Shown here one piece after another: positions 7,638 to 14,708 of a stretch of DNA of 19,884 nucleotides; position 1 is the stretch's first letter; every line of letters starts with the position of its first letter. The position numbers were made by a program, and so were the translations under genes. This stretch comes from an uncultured Lachnospiraceae bacterium (GTDB lineage: Bacteria > Bacillota_A > Clostridia > Lachnospirales > Lachnospiraceae). The DNA lies in contig CAMWMM010000029.1 in the NCBI GenBank assembly GCA_947175285.1, positions 1 to 19,884 of the forward strand, in the 5' to 3' direction. Under the pieces are notes generated by a model. That model saw nothing but the letters and a program-made list of their open reading frames with translations. It did not search any database and had not been told where the DNA came from.

Positions 7638-8471
7638 TCATTTAATTAATTTTAGGATGTTCCGGATTCCATAAGCAAGACCGTCCTCATCATGATGTTT
7701 CGTGATATAATCGGCAGCAGCCTTACAATTATCAGAAGCATTCTCCACTGCAATGCCGTATCCTGCATATTGCAGCATATCTACGTCGTTATCCGCATCG
7801 CCAAACGCTGCCGTCTCCTCCGGTTTTATCCCCAACAAATCTGCAAAAAAGGCAAGTCCCGCTTTTTTACCGGCATTTTGGTTCGCAATCTCAACTAACT
7901 GCTGAATGGATGATGTTATGTAAACTTCATCCGTCGCTTCCTGCACCAGTTTCCAGACTCTTCTCTTCCTATCCTCATCTTTTACAATAATATCCATGCA
8001 GTCCAGACAGTCTTTATGTTCTTCGATAAACTGTACAATATTATCCTGCATATGTCTGGTTGATTTCACATATTCGACAGCCTGCGGCGTCGCCCCAAAA
8101 CGCTGCGGGTCTTCCAGATACACTTTATCCGCATAGGCAATACCATCTATAAATGCCTCATATGTGACATCTTCCTCTTTTGTTGCACTCATAACGGCTT
8201 CCACCGCCTGTTTAGAGAGACGGTAACGCTTCAGGCACTTTCCCGTCGGAATATGATACATTGCCGCCCCGTTACCGGTAATCGCATATTCAATACCTGC
8301 CACAGACAGAATATCCTGCGGCAGCGTATCAAATGCCCGTCCGCTTGCAATCACGACATGGATCCCCGCCGCGATGACCTCTTCCAACGCTTTGCGGTTT
8401 CCCTCCGACAGCCTGCCCTCTTTGTTCAGGGTTGTCCTGTCCAAATCCAGCGCAATACACTTTATTGCCAT
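7638..8471 (-). CDS. Cof-type HAD-IIB family phosphatase
   Basis: This 277-residue member of the HAD superfamily with a C2 cap is typical of sugar-phosphate or flavin/pyridoxal-phosphate phosphatases. Motif I is DLDRTTLN with nucleophile Asp9 and acid/base Asp11. Motif II is ASGR at 42-45, and motif IV is FGDADNDVDML near residues 218-228, which binds magnesium. The alpha/beta cap lies between about residues 80 and 190. The ATG is 4 nt after the chemoreceptor stop and its ribosome binding site AGGTGA lies over the last codons of that gene, so the two are probably coupled. Length is normal for the family. The substrate cannot be predicted from sequence because these enzymes are promiscuous. 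Confidence 0.93.
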   Translation of the reverse strand: MAIKCIALDLDRTTLNKEGRLSEGNRKALEEVIAAGIHVVIASGRAFDTLPQDILSVAGIEYAITGNGAAMYHIPTGKCLKRYRLSKQAVEAVMSATKEEDVTYEAFIDGIAYADKVYLEDPQRFGATPQAVEYVKSTRHMQDNIVQFIEEHKDCLDCMDIIVKDEDRKRRVWKLVQEATDEVYITSSIQQLVEIANQNAGKKAGLAFFADLLGIKPEETAAFGDADNDVDMLQYAGYGIAVENASDNCKAAADYITKHHDEDGLAYGIRNILKLIK

Positions 8472-8475
8472 CTTA

Positions 8476-9297
8476 TCACCTGTAGATATTTTTCTTCAGT
8501 TCTTCTGCCAGCACAATCGTCTCATCCAGAATTTTCTGTATTCCACTGATATTTTCCATATGCTCTCTGGCAACATCATTAGCATCTTTAATGGAAGAAG
8601 TGATAGTGGCAAGATGCTCCGTAATAACGCTCAGCGTTCCCTTAATTTCCGTTGCTGACCTGCCGCTGTCCCCTGCCAGTTTTCCCATCTCCGTTGCTAC
8701 AACGGCAAAACCGCGTCCGTGCTCACCGCTTCGTGCCGCTTCGATAGACGCATTCAGGGCAAGAATATTAGACCGGGAAGCATTTCCGCTGATGGTATTG
8801 ACTACGTCCACCGCATTATGTACATCGCTTTCCACACTGGTTGTCAGCTCGTTCATACCTGTCAGCATTTTAAATATTTTCTCAACTCCTGTAACAACAT
8901 CCTGAATGGAGGTATTGATACTTTGAACGTCATTCTGAAACTGTCCTGTAATATCCGCCATCTTTTCCCTTGCTCCCACCGAATAGGTACAGGTAATACA
9001 GCCTACTACTTTTCCTTCATCTTTAATAGGAACCAAATCTCCCTCAAATGCTTCTCCCATCACTTCCGGAGGCAGACAATTATGCTTTTTTATCCCGCTT
9101 CTCATAACGTCATGATAGGCGCCTGTCGGATCTACAAATTTATCTCCGACACTATACTGCGGCATCTCGCCGCTTGGAAGGGCAAAACCCTGTATTCTGG
9201 AGTCCGCATCCAATACCGTAAGATATACGTCATGTGCAAATAATTGTTGAATCACCGGTAAATTATCTACTACCTGTTGTACTTTTTCGTTCATCAT
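8476..9297 (-). CDS. Short soluble methyl-accepting chemotaxis-like signalling protein
   Basis: The protein has 273 residues and no membrane helix or signal peptide. Residues 1 to about 108 form a small alpha/beta sensor-like domain with conserved-looking Cys74, Cys100 and Cys103. I see PAS or Cache character but cannot assign a family. From about 110 to the end is a coiled coil. It contains the chemoreceptor hairpin tip [26 protein letters not shown] at about 176-201, where CheA and CheW normally bind. The coiled coil is much shorter than in transmembrane receptors. I chose ATG 9295-9297 because GGAGG (9307-9311) lies 9 nt upstream. A longer reading from 9324 would place that site inside the gene. 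It is the first gene of a run with two HAD phosphatases and a LysR regulator, which is an odd setting for a chemoreceptor. Confidence 0.85.
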   Translation of the reverse strand: MMNEKVQQVVDNLPVIQQLFAHDVYLTVLDADSRIQGFALPSGEMPQYSVGDKFVDPTGAYHDVMRSGIKKHNCLPPEVMGEAFEGDLVPIKDEGKVVGCITCTYSVGAREKMADITGQFQNDVQSINTSIQDVVTGVEKIFKMLTGMNELTTSVESDVHNAVDVVNTISGNASRSNILALNASIEAARSGEHGRGFAVVATEMGKLAGDSGRSATEIKGTLSVITEHLATITSSIKDANDVAREHMENISGIQKILDETIVLAEELKKNIYR

Positions 9298-9405
9298 AAG
9301 CCAATACCTCCATATCATCCCCAATAGTGTGTTATAAGTAAAATATTATCAAATTTTCTGTTGTTTGCCTAGTCTTTTTCTGTCTTTTCATCATTTGAAA
9401 ACATC

Positions 9406-9434
9406 TTGACAAAACATTTCCCATCGGGCATAAT
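9406..9434 (+). promoter_or_regulatory. Sigma-A promoter of the ECF S component gene
   Basis: TTGACA at 9406-9411 is separated by 17 nt from CATAAT at 9429-9434. This predicts a start near 9441 and a leader of about 165 nt before the ATG at 9606. A second TATAAT at 9441-9446 lacks a good -35 box. Confidence 0.75.
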
Positions 9435-9448
9435 ACTTAATATAATCG

Positions 9449-9605
9449 TCAGCATGAAGCTGATTTCATTTTTTAACATAATCTTTATATTGTATATCAG
9501 GAAGGTATGCGTTTTCTCCGAAGAGAAATGACATACTTTTATTTTGTTTAGTGTGAAGAAGGCATCAGAGATGCATTCTTCATCAAATAAGAATGGAGGC
9601 TTATT
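9449..9605 (+). promoter_or_regulatory. Structured 5' leader with attenuator-like hairpin (candidate cis-regulatory RNA)
   Basis: Four stems are visible. First, TCAGC/GCTGA (9449-9463) is followed by a T-rich run. Second, an 8 bp stem (9502-9509 with 9532-9539) has a symmetric 3x3 internal loop, a 6 bp stem (9513-9518 with 9523-9528) and a CGAA loop, and is followed by TTTTATTTTGTTT, like an intrinsic terminator. Third, a 12 bp hairpin spans 9554-9582 with one G-A mismatch. Fourth, AATAAG/CTTATT (9586-9591 with 9600-9605) places the GGAGG ribosome binding site in its loop. Segment 9466-9474 can pair with 9523-9531, which would break the terminator-like stem. I do not recognise a known riboswitch consensus. 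Confidence 0.5.
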
Positions 9606-10166
9606 ATGAAAGAAACAACGAAGAAACTGACTTTGTCCGCAATGTTTATCGCATTGGGGCTTGTCCTTCCTATCTTTACCGGACAAATCCCGCAGATTGG
9701 CAATATGCTGCTTCCGATGCACATTCCGGTATTTTTATGCGGTTTGATCTGCGGTTGGAAATACGGTCTTGTAACCGGTTTTATTTTGCCCTTGATGCGA
9801 TCGGTAATTTTCGGTATGCCCGTGCTGTTTCCGTCAGCAACTTCCATGGCTTTTGAACTTGCCACATACGGTATGGTTGCGGGACTTCTCTACGGACTAT
9901 CCCATTGGCAGTGCATACGCGCGCTTTACCGCTCCATCATCATTGCTATGGTTGCAGGCCGCGCCGTATGGGGCGTTGCGCAAATTGTCCTGTTAGGCAT
10001 ATCGGGCGGCGCTTTTACATGGCAGATGTTTATTGCGGGCGCATTTTTAAATGCGATTCCGGGTATTATCATACAGCTTATCTTACTGCCAGCCGTAATG
10101 GTGGCGTTAAACCGCATCGGGCTTGTGCGGTTCCATAAGGCACAGGAAGAGGCTTCACTGGAATAG
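9606..10166 (+). CDS. ECF transporter S component (substrate-binding membrane subunit)
   Basis: The protein has 186 residues and about six hydrophobic helices, the size and form of an energy-coupling-factor S component. The first helix carries the small-residue AxxxA pattern (Ala12 and Ala16 in LTLSAMFIALG) used to dock on the shared EcfT subunit. S components bind one vitamin or other micronutrient and need the EcfA1/A2/T module, which is not in this window and is presumably encoded elsewhere. GGAGG lies 6 nt before the ATG. The gene follows a structured leader, and the next gene encodes a P-loop kinase starting 13 nt after the stop. Together they suggest that the imported compound is phosphorylated after uptake. 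The ligand cannot be named from sequence. Confidence 0.85.
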   Translation: MKETTKKLTLSAMFIALGLVLPIFTGQIPQIGNMLLPMHIPVFLCGLICGWKYGLVTGFILPLMRSVIFGMPVLFPSATSMAFELATYGMVAGLLYGLSHWQCIRALYRSIIIAMVAGRAVWGVAQIVLLGISGGAFTWQMFIAGAFLNAIPGIIIQLILLPAVMVALNRIGLVRFHKAQEEASLE

Positions 10167-10179
10167 GGGAAAAAATGAT

Positions 10180-10740
10180 ATGATTTCAACAATTATTGAG
10201 ACAATCAACGCTTTACCCAAAAAAGAAACTTTACAAATCATTGCAATTGACGGCCGGTGTGCTGCGGGCAAAACTTCGCTTGCAGCGCATTTACAGGAAC
10301 AGTTACATTGTCCTGTCATCCATATGGACCATTTCTTCCTTCGTCCCGAGCAGCGTACAAAAGAACGCCTTGCCACGCCGGGCGGAAATGTAGATTATGA
10401 AAGATTTTTACAGGAAGTAATAACGCCTCTCCGCATGGGCGGTACGTTTGCTTACAGACCGTTTGACTGTAAGACGCAGTCGCTTGCGGATGCTGTCAGG
10501 ATTCTTCCGAAAGACTATGTAATAATAGAGGGTTCCTATAGCTGCCACCCAGCGTTACGGGAAAACTATGATTTGAAAATCTTTCTGACAACCGATACAA
10601 AAGAACAAATTCACAGAATACAAAAAAGAAATGGAGAAGCTGCGCTCACAGCATTCCGCGAAAAGTGGATTCCATTGGAAGAAATGTACTTTTCCGCTTA
10701 TCAGATCGCAGAGTGCTGTGACTTACAGTTTCAAACATAA
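10180..10740 (+). CDS. P-loop kinase of the uridine kinase-like family
   Basis: This is a 186-residue cytoplasmic kinase. The Walker A motif is GRCAAGKT at 25-32. MDHFFLR at about 48-54 is the acceptor-binding DxxF segment found in uridine kinase-like enzymes, and a Walker-B-like strand VIIEGSYS lies near 112-119. The start is the ATG at 10180-10182, with AGGGGA about 9 nt upstream. An extension to 10123 would run back over the S component gene without support. The protein is shorter than housekeeping uridine kinases (about 210 residues), and such divergent members often have unknown acceptors. Its place directly after an ECF S component suggests that it phosphorylates the transported molecule, perhaps a nucleoside or vitamin alcohol. 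That is inference. Confidence 0.85.
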   Translation: MISTIIETINALPKKETLQIIAIDGRCAAGKTSLAAHLQEQLHCPVIHMDHFFLRPEQRTKERLATPGGNVDYERFLQEVITPLRMGGTFAYRPFDCKTQSLADAVRILPKDYVIIEGSYSCHPALRENYDLKIFLTTDTKEQIHRIQKRNGEAALTAFREKWIPLEEMYFSAYQIAECCDLQFQT

Positions 10741-10771
10741 AAAGTTTTCAAAAACAAGCTTTGTCATTTTA

Positions 10772-11923
10772 TTAATATCCAAACGTTTCTGCCGCCATTT
10801 TCATTTTCCGTATGATTTCTACACCAAACGGGCAGTTTTTCTCGCATTTTCCGCAGGCAACGCACTCTGAAGCATGATGTTCCAACAGCTTATAGTGGTC
10901 TGCTACCGTTTCCGGAACCTCGCCCTGTGCCAATGCAAGATTCAAATACTTATTGACATCCGCTACACTGATACCAACCGTACAGGGTGCGCAATGCCCA
11001 CAGTACATACAGTTTCCTTTCAGATGGAATTTCTCAACCTGCGATAAAACGCCGGAATAATCCCTTTCTTCCCTTGAAACATCATAATAACGCACCAGTT
11101 TCTCTATTTCCTCTATGGAATGCGCTCCCGCCATAACCGATACAACACCCGGTCTTGTCAGGCAGTAATCAAGACACTGGTATTCATTAAATGCCGCGCC
11201 GAAAGGAGAATATTCTGCGCTTAACATATCACCGCCGCCAAATGCCTTCATGACATCAATCGCAACGCCCTCCCGCCCGCACAGTTCATATAACGCTTTT
11301 CGCTGAGGGTCTATGCCGTTTGTGCCGTTCTTATAATTTTCAGGATTCCAGAGTTCTTCACAGTCCTCCGTCGGCGGCTGCATATCATATGCCGCATTGA
11401 CGGAAAACATCAAAACATCAATCAGCCCTGTCTCTACAGCTTTCCTTGCCACTACCGGATTGTGGGAACTCATGCCAAGGCAGCGAATCTTTCCCTCTTC
11501 TTTCAGCTTTTTACAGTATGTAATAAATTCACCCTGAAAAACCTCTGCAAAATCTTCTTCGCCGTCTACATAATGAATCATCCCGATATCCAGATAATCC
11601 GTTCCCAGTCTGTGTAACTGGTCCTCAAACGCTTTGCGGGTCTTTTCCACATCTCTGGTGCGAAGATACTGCCCGTTTTCCCATGTAGAGCCGATATGCC
11701 CCTGCAAAACAATCTTATCCCTTTTTCCGGCAATTGCCGCACCCATATTATCCCGAAAAACAGGATTAGAAGCGTACATATCAATAAAATTGATGCCAAG
11801 TTCCATCGCCCGCTCAAGCATTGCCTTAAAATCTTCAGGGTTTTTATCCATAAAACCCTCGCATCCAAGCGCGATTTCACTCACCTTTAAGTTGTTACAG
11901 CGTTTGATTTCCCTATATTTCAT
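10772..11923 (-). CDS. Aldo/keto reductase with C-terminal 2[4Fe-4S] ferredoxin-like domain
   Basis: The protein has about 383 residues. An aldo/keto reductase barrel covers about residues 1-295, with Asp48, Tyr50 in DMYASN and His116 in GMIHYVD. The position that normally holds the catalytic lysine reads VLQGHIG, so the lysine appears to be replaced by His76. The tail carries two clusters of cysteines, CxxCxxCxxC near 304-313 and CxxCxxCxxxC near 353-363, able to bind two [4Fe-4S] clusters. It is therefore probably an electron-transfer oxidoreductase, with unknown partner and substrate. The start is ambiguous. An in-frame ATG at 11933-11935 is only 1 nt after AAAGG, while ATG 11921-11923 is 13 nt after it. 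I chose the latter by protein fit. It follows rubrerythrin, probably as the last gene of the operon. Confidence 0.88.
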   Translation of the reverse strand: MKYREIKRCNNLKVSEIALGCEGFMDKNPEDFKAMLERAMELGINFIDMYASNPVFRDNMGAAIAGKRDKIVLQGHIGSTWENGQYLRTRDVEKTRKAFEDQLHRLGTDYLDIGMIHYVDGEEDFAEVFQGEFITYCKKLKEEGKIRCLGMSSHNPVVARKAVETGLIDVLMFSVNAAYDMQPPTEDCEELWNPENYKNGTNGIDPQRKALYELCGREGVAIDVMKAFGGGDMLSAEYSPFGAAFNEYQCLDYCLTRPGVVSVMAGAHSIEEIEKLVRYYDVSREERDYSGVLSQVEKFHLKGNCMYCGHCAPCTVGISVADVNKYLNLALAQGEVPETVADHYKLLEHHASECVACGKCEKNCPFGVEIIRKMKMAAETFGY

Positions 11924-11961
11924 TATAATTACCATGCCTTTCTCTCAGCCTGTGATAAATC

Positions 11962-12498
11962 TTAGTAATTTGCTTCGCTGATTTCAAAATAACTCTGCGG
12001 ATGCGCACATACAGGACAAATCTCCGGTGCGCTTGTTCCAACTACAATATGTCCACAGTTGCGGCACTCCCATACTTTCACTTCACTCTTTGCAAAAACG
12101 GAAGCAGTCTCAATGTTGTTCAACAATGCACGGTAACGCTCCTCATGATGCTTCTCAATAGCGCCGACCATACGGAATTTAGCTGCCAGTTCAGGAAAGC
12201 CCTCTGCCTCTGCTGTCTTCGCAAAATCCTCATACATATCTGTCCACTCATGATTCTCACCGTCTGCCGCAGCAGTAAGGTTCTCGGTAGTCGTACCGAT
12301 TCCCTGTAATTCCTTAAGCCACATTTTAGCATGTTCGCGTTCGTTTTCAGCCGTTTTTAAAAAGATGGAGGATATTTGCTCATATCCCTCTTTCTTTGCT
12401 ACGGAAGCAAAATACGTATATTTATTTCTTGCTCCCGATTCACCGGCAAAAGCTGCCTCCAAATTTTTCTCTGTCTGTGTTCCTGCATACTTACTCAT
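11962..12498 (-). CDS. rbr: Rubrerythrin (non-haem diiron peroxidase)
   Basis: The 178-residue protein matches classical rubrerythrin in length and layout. The N-terminal four-helix bundle carries the diiron ligands: Glu20, Glu53 with His56 (ENEREH), Glu residues around 90-99, and Glu115 with His118 (EKHHEERY). The C-terminal rubredoxin domain has CRNC (Cys145 and Cys148) and CPVC (Cys161 and Cys164), which bind one iron. Rubrerythrin reduces hydrogen peroxide in the cytoplasm of anaerobes, with electrons from rubredoxin or NADH-dependent reductases. The start has AAGGAGG 5 nt upstream. Neighbours on the same strand are a DUF362 protein before it and the ferredoxin-tailed reductase after it, which could be redox partners. 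Confidence 0.97.
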   Translation of the reverse strand: MSKYAGTQTEKNLEAAFAGESGARNKYTYFASVAKKEGYEQISSIFLKTAENEREHAKMWLKELQGIGTTTENLTAAADGENHEWTDMYEDFAKTAEAEGFPELAAKFRMVGAIEKHHEERYRALLNNIETASVFAKSEVKVWECRNCGHIVVGTSAPEICPVCAHPQSYFEISEANY

Positions 12499-12528
12499 TT
12501 TTCTTCCTCCTTATTATTAAATACAAAA

Positions 12529-13410
12529 TTAAATACAAACCAGTTCATATTCTTTCGTTCCATATCCAAGTTTTGCCGCCGCATCAATCGTATGCGTACC
12601 GTGTCTGGATTCCACTCTCTTTAAGAAATGGTCGCGTCCCGGATCTTTCGACTGATAAATCAAATCCATACACGCCTGATCCAACGCCACCGGGTCAAGA
12701 GACGATAAAATACCGATATCTTTCATACAAGGGTCTTCCGCTATGGCACAGCAGTCACAGTCCACGGACAGGTTGCACATCATGTTGACAAAAGCCGTAT
12801 TTCCCTTAAAAAATTCCATGACGCTTCCTGCAGACTCCGCCATTGCCTCGCAGAAATCATCCTGCGGCGCCGTATGCTCCCATACAATCGCCTGATCATC
12901 CGTAAAACCGCCGGAATGAATGTATGCTTTCCCTGCACTGGAAGCACAGCCAATGGAAAGCTGTTTTAACGCTCCGCCGTAACCGCCCATCGGATGTCCT
13001 TTAAAATGGGAAAGTACCAACAGAGAATCATAATTTGCAATATTTTTCCCGACATAATTTTGTTTCAAGACTCTGCCGTTTGTAATCGGCAGTACCAAAT
13101 CCGGTCCCTCGGCGTCCATTAAGTCCACCTGAAAGTATCTGCTCCATCCGTGCTCTGCCATCAAACGTACATGCTTCGATGTTTCGTTCCTTTCCCCATC
13201 GTATGCCGTATTACATTCCACCACTGTTCCATTTACCGCTTCCACCATAGGACGCATAAATGTCGGACGCAGATAATTCTGGTTTCCTTTTTCGCCGGAA
13301 TGCACTTTTACCGCAACTTTTCCCGGTAATTCCTTTCCTAATTTCTGATACATCTCAATAACCTTTTCAGGTGTAATCTCTTTTGTAAAATAAACTTTTG
13401 CTTTCTCCAT
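12529..13410 (-). CDS. DUF362 domain-containing protein
   Basis: The protein has about 293 residues from ATG 13408-13410. The DUF362 family is recognised from AVKVHSGEKGNQNYLRP near 35-50 and HFKGHPMGGYGGALKQLSIGC in the middle. A late cluster of cysteines (CNLSVDCDCCAIAEDPC) could bind a metal or iron-sulfur centre. The separate ferredoxin domain present in many DUF362 proteins is absent. The family has no settled function, though it is often found near redox and iron-sulfur genes. An in-frame ATG at 13420-13422 lies 1 nt after AAAGGAG, and the chosen ATG lies 13 nt after it, the same unusual geometry as the reductase at 10772. The gene begins 21 nt after the stop of the YjbR-like gene. Confidence 0.88.
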   Translation of the reverse strand: MEKAKVYFTKEITPEKVIEMYQKLGKELPGKVAVKVHSGEKGNQNYLRPTFMRPMVEAVNGTVVECNTAYDGERNETSKHVRLMAEHGWSRYFQVDLMDAEGPDLVLPITNGRVLKQNYVGKNIANYDSLLVLSHFKGHPMGGYGGALKQLSIGCASSAGKAYIHSGGFTDDQAIVWEHTAPQDDFCEAMAESAGSVMEFFKGNTAFVNMMCNLSVDCDCCAIAEDPCMKDIGILSSLDPVALDQACMDLIYQSKDPGRDHFLKRVESRHGTHTIDAAAKLGYGTKEYELVCI

Positions 13411-13431
13411 TTTAATAACCATGCTCCTTTC

Positions 13432-13803
13432 TCAGTCTGCAAATTTTCTATTTTTACGGCTGCCGCCTTTTTTCTTCAGCACAGTCAAATCATAGCTTTC
13501 CGCAATCATCCTCTGAATATCCGCTTCCGGTACGCTCCCGTCCAGAATAACGGAATTCCAATGCTTTTTATTCAAATGATAAGCAGGAATTACGGAATCA
13601 AACGCCTGCCTCCAGAAATCTCTCCACTGCGGTTCACATTTCACATTAATCCATACATGCCCGTCTTTATCAAAAATCCATGCAAATACTTTATTACTGC
13701 CCCGATGCCGAATCACACACCAGTTCGGGTCGTGAAACGGATAGTCCTCATAGACATTTTGAAAAGTCAGACAGTAGGCAATCGCTTCTTTTCTTTCCGT
13801 CAT
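13432..13803 (-). CDS. MmcQ/YjbR family protein
   Basis: The 123-residue protein has the compact alpha/beta fold family known as YjbR or MmcQ-like. Recognisable segments are CLTFQNVYEDYPFHDPNWCVIRH near the N-terminus, KVFAWIFDKDGHVWINVKC, and AYHLNKKHWNSVILDGSVP. These match the usual YjbR pattern of a W/H-rich core, and a basic tail (KKKGGSRKNRK) follows. YjbR has a fold resembling DNA-binding proteins, but its biochemical role is not established. The ATG at 13801-13803 has AAAGGAG 9 nt upstream. A TTG at 13809 is possible but lies too near that site. A near-consensus promoter precedes it, so it is probably the first gene of the rubrerythrin operon. Confidence 0.9.
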   Translation of the reverse strand: MTERKEAIAYCLTFQNVYEDYPFHDPNWCVIRHRGSNKVFAWIFDKDGHVWINVKCEPQWRDFWRQAFDSVIPAYHLNKKHWNSVILDGSVPEADIQRMIAESYDLTVLKKKGGSRKNRKFAD

Positions 13804-13834
13804 CAGCAAACACTCCTTTGCATGCCATATTTCT

Positions 13835-13863
13835 ATTATAAGGGATGAAAAAAAATCTGTCTA
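13835..13863 (-). promoter_or_regulatory. Sigma-A promoter of the MmcQ/DUF362/rubrerythrin/reductase operon
   Basis: On the minus strand TAGACA (13858-13863) lies 17 nt before a perfect TATAAT (13835-13840), with a T-rich spacer. The start would be near 13828, about 25 nt before the ATG of the YjbR-like gene. Confidence 0.78.
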
Positions 13864-13866
13864 TGG

Positions 13867-13895
13867 TTTCATTCTTTCATCGCTTGTGCTACAAT
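13867..13895 (+). promoter_or_regulatory. Candidate promoter of the TraX-family gene
   Basis: TACAAT at 13890-13895 has an upstream TG (TGC-TACAAT, extended -10 form) and TTTCAT at 13867-13872 with 17 nt spacing. The -35 match is weak. It is almost back-to-back with the divergent promoter at 13835-13863. Confidence 0.5.
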
Positions 13896-13938
13896 AGCAA
13901 ATGGACTTTAAAGGACAGCTTAATAAGGGGATGGAATA

Positions 13939-14700
13939 ATGAGAAATTCAGTCATAACACAAAACGAAAGAGGATGCCTTAACAGAAACCAGATTAAATA
14001 TATTGTCATTATTGCTATGCTTATCGACCATATTGCATGGGGATTCGTGGATGCTGTAAATCCGCTTCTCGGCGGAGCAATGCACTTTATCGGACGACTT
14101 ACCGGACCGACGATGGCATATTTTGTCGGCGAGGGATACCGCTATACAAGAAATGTTGGTAAATATCAGCTAAGACTTGCTGTTTTTGCCCTTATCTCAT
14201 GGTATCCGTTTGTGTGGTTTGAGTATGGGCGCCTGCCGTTTTATTTTGAGCAGGGAAAGCTTATGTTCATTCCTGTTCAAAGCGTTATTTTTACACTTTT
14301 TCTCGGTCTTACCGCAATCAGGCTCTATGAAAGTGAAAAAGTCGGAAAACCGCTTAAAATAATCGGTATCATACTGCTCTGTCTGCTCGCCTGCATAGGA
14401 GACTGGATGTTTATGGATGTACTGGGATGCCTGTTTGTTCATGTATACCAGAATAAGCCTAAAGCCAAATGGACAGCTTTCACGCTTACGTTCCTGTTTC
14501 CGAATGTCTTTATCACTTTACTTGCCGGACTTGAAAGTATGTGGTTTCAGTTCGGTGTGATTCTTGTTCCCCTGATGCTGTATTTTCTCTATAACGGGCA
14601 GGGCGGCAGCAAAGCAAAGATACACAAATGGTTTTTCTATCTGTTTTATCCGGCGCATTTGCTTGTGCTTGGATTATTGCGGTGGGTTGTGCTTAAATAA
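13939..14700 (+). CDS. TraX family membrane protein
   Basis: This is a 253-residue polytopic protein with about eight hydrophobic helices. Family marks are IVIIAMLIDHIAW near residue 25, FIGRLTGPTMAYFVGEGYRYTRN near 70-93, and the C-terminal KIHKWFFYLFYPAHLLVLGLLR. TraX of the F plasmid N-acetylates pilin. Chromosomal relatives in Firmicutes are thought to be membrane acyltransferases with unknown targets. There is no conjugation gene nearby, so this is not evidence of a plasmid or integrated element. AAGGGGATGG lies shortly before the ATG. The gene converges on the metal ATPase, whose stop is 8 nt beyond this stop, and no terminator is visible between them. Confidence 0.9.
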   Translation: MRNSVITQNERGCLNRNQIKYIVIIAMLIDHIAWGFVDAVNPLLGGAMHFIGRLTGPTMAYFVGEGYRYTRNVGKYQLRLAVFALISWYPFVWFEYGRLPFYFEQGKLMFIPVQSVIFTLFLGLTAIRLYESEKVGKPLKIIGIILLCLLACIGDWMFMDVLGCLFVHVYQNKPKAKWTAFTLTFLFPNVFITLLAGLESMWFQFGVILVPLMLYFLYNGQGGSKAKIHKWFFYLFYPAHLLVLGLLRWVVLK

Positions 14701-14708
14701 ATATTGCC

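Larger units (their letters stand above)
9298..9605. other. Divergent intergenic region holding a promoter and structured leader
   Basis: This is the only gap over 300 bp. It separates the leftward chemoreceptor operon from the rightward ECF S component gene. Positions 9298-9311 carry the chemoreceptor ribosome binding site, but I could not identify a clear promoter for that side. The right part holds a near-consensus promoter and hairpins, listed separately. No conserved small ORF is supported. Confidence 0.7.

Noticed and set aside
8719..9243. 174-codon plus-strand ORF opposite the chemoreceptor gene
   Set aside because: It lies wholly antisense to a gene with recognisable chemoreceptor motifs, has no ribosome binding site I can see, and its translation has no domain-like pattern.
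9298..9324. N-terminal extension of the chemoreceptor-like protein to 9324
   Set aside because: The strong GGAGG at 9307-9311 would lie inside the extension, and the ATG at 9297 is correctly spaced from it.
9441..9605. Known vitamin riboswitch before the S component gene
   Set aside because: I looked for the conserved cores of TPP, FMN, cobalamin, preQ1, THF and purine riboswitches and found none. It is therefore reported only as an unassigned structured leader.
9369..9722. Minus-strand ORF across the promoter and leader of the S component gene
   Set aside because: It runs over the promoter and the 5' end of a well-supported gene, and its translation is low in complexity with no recognisable family.
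10123..10179. Extension of the kinase start back to 10123
   Set aside because: It overlaps the S component gene, the added residues have no family match, and AGGGGA is placed for the ATG at 10180.
10741..10771. Terminator between the convergent kinase and reductase genes
   Set aside because: The only stem, ACAA/TTGT around AGCT, is 4 bp long and lacks a convincing T-run, so it is too weak to call.
13939..14700. TraX-family gene as a sign of a conjugative element
   Set aside because: No relaxase, coupling protein, integrase, attachment repeats or other transfer genes are present. Chromosomal TraX relatives are common in Firmicutes.
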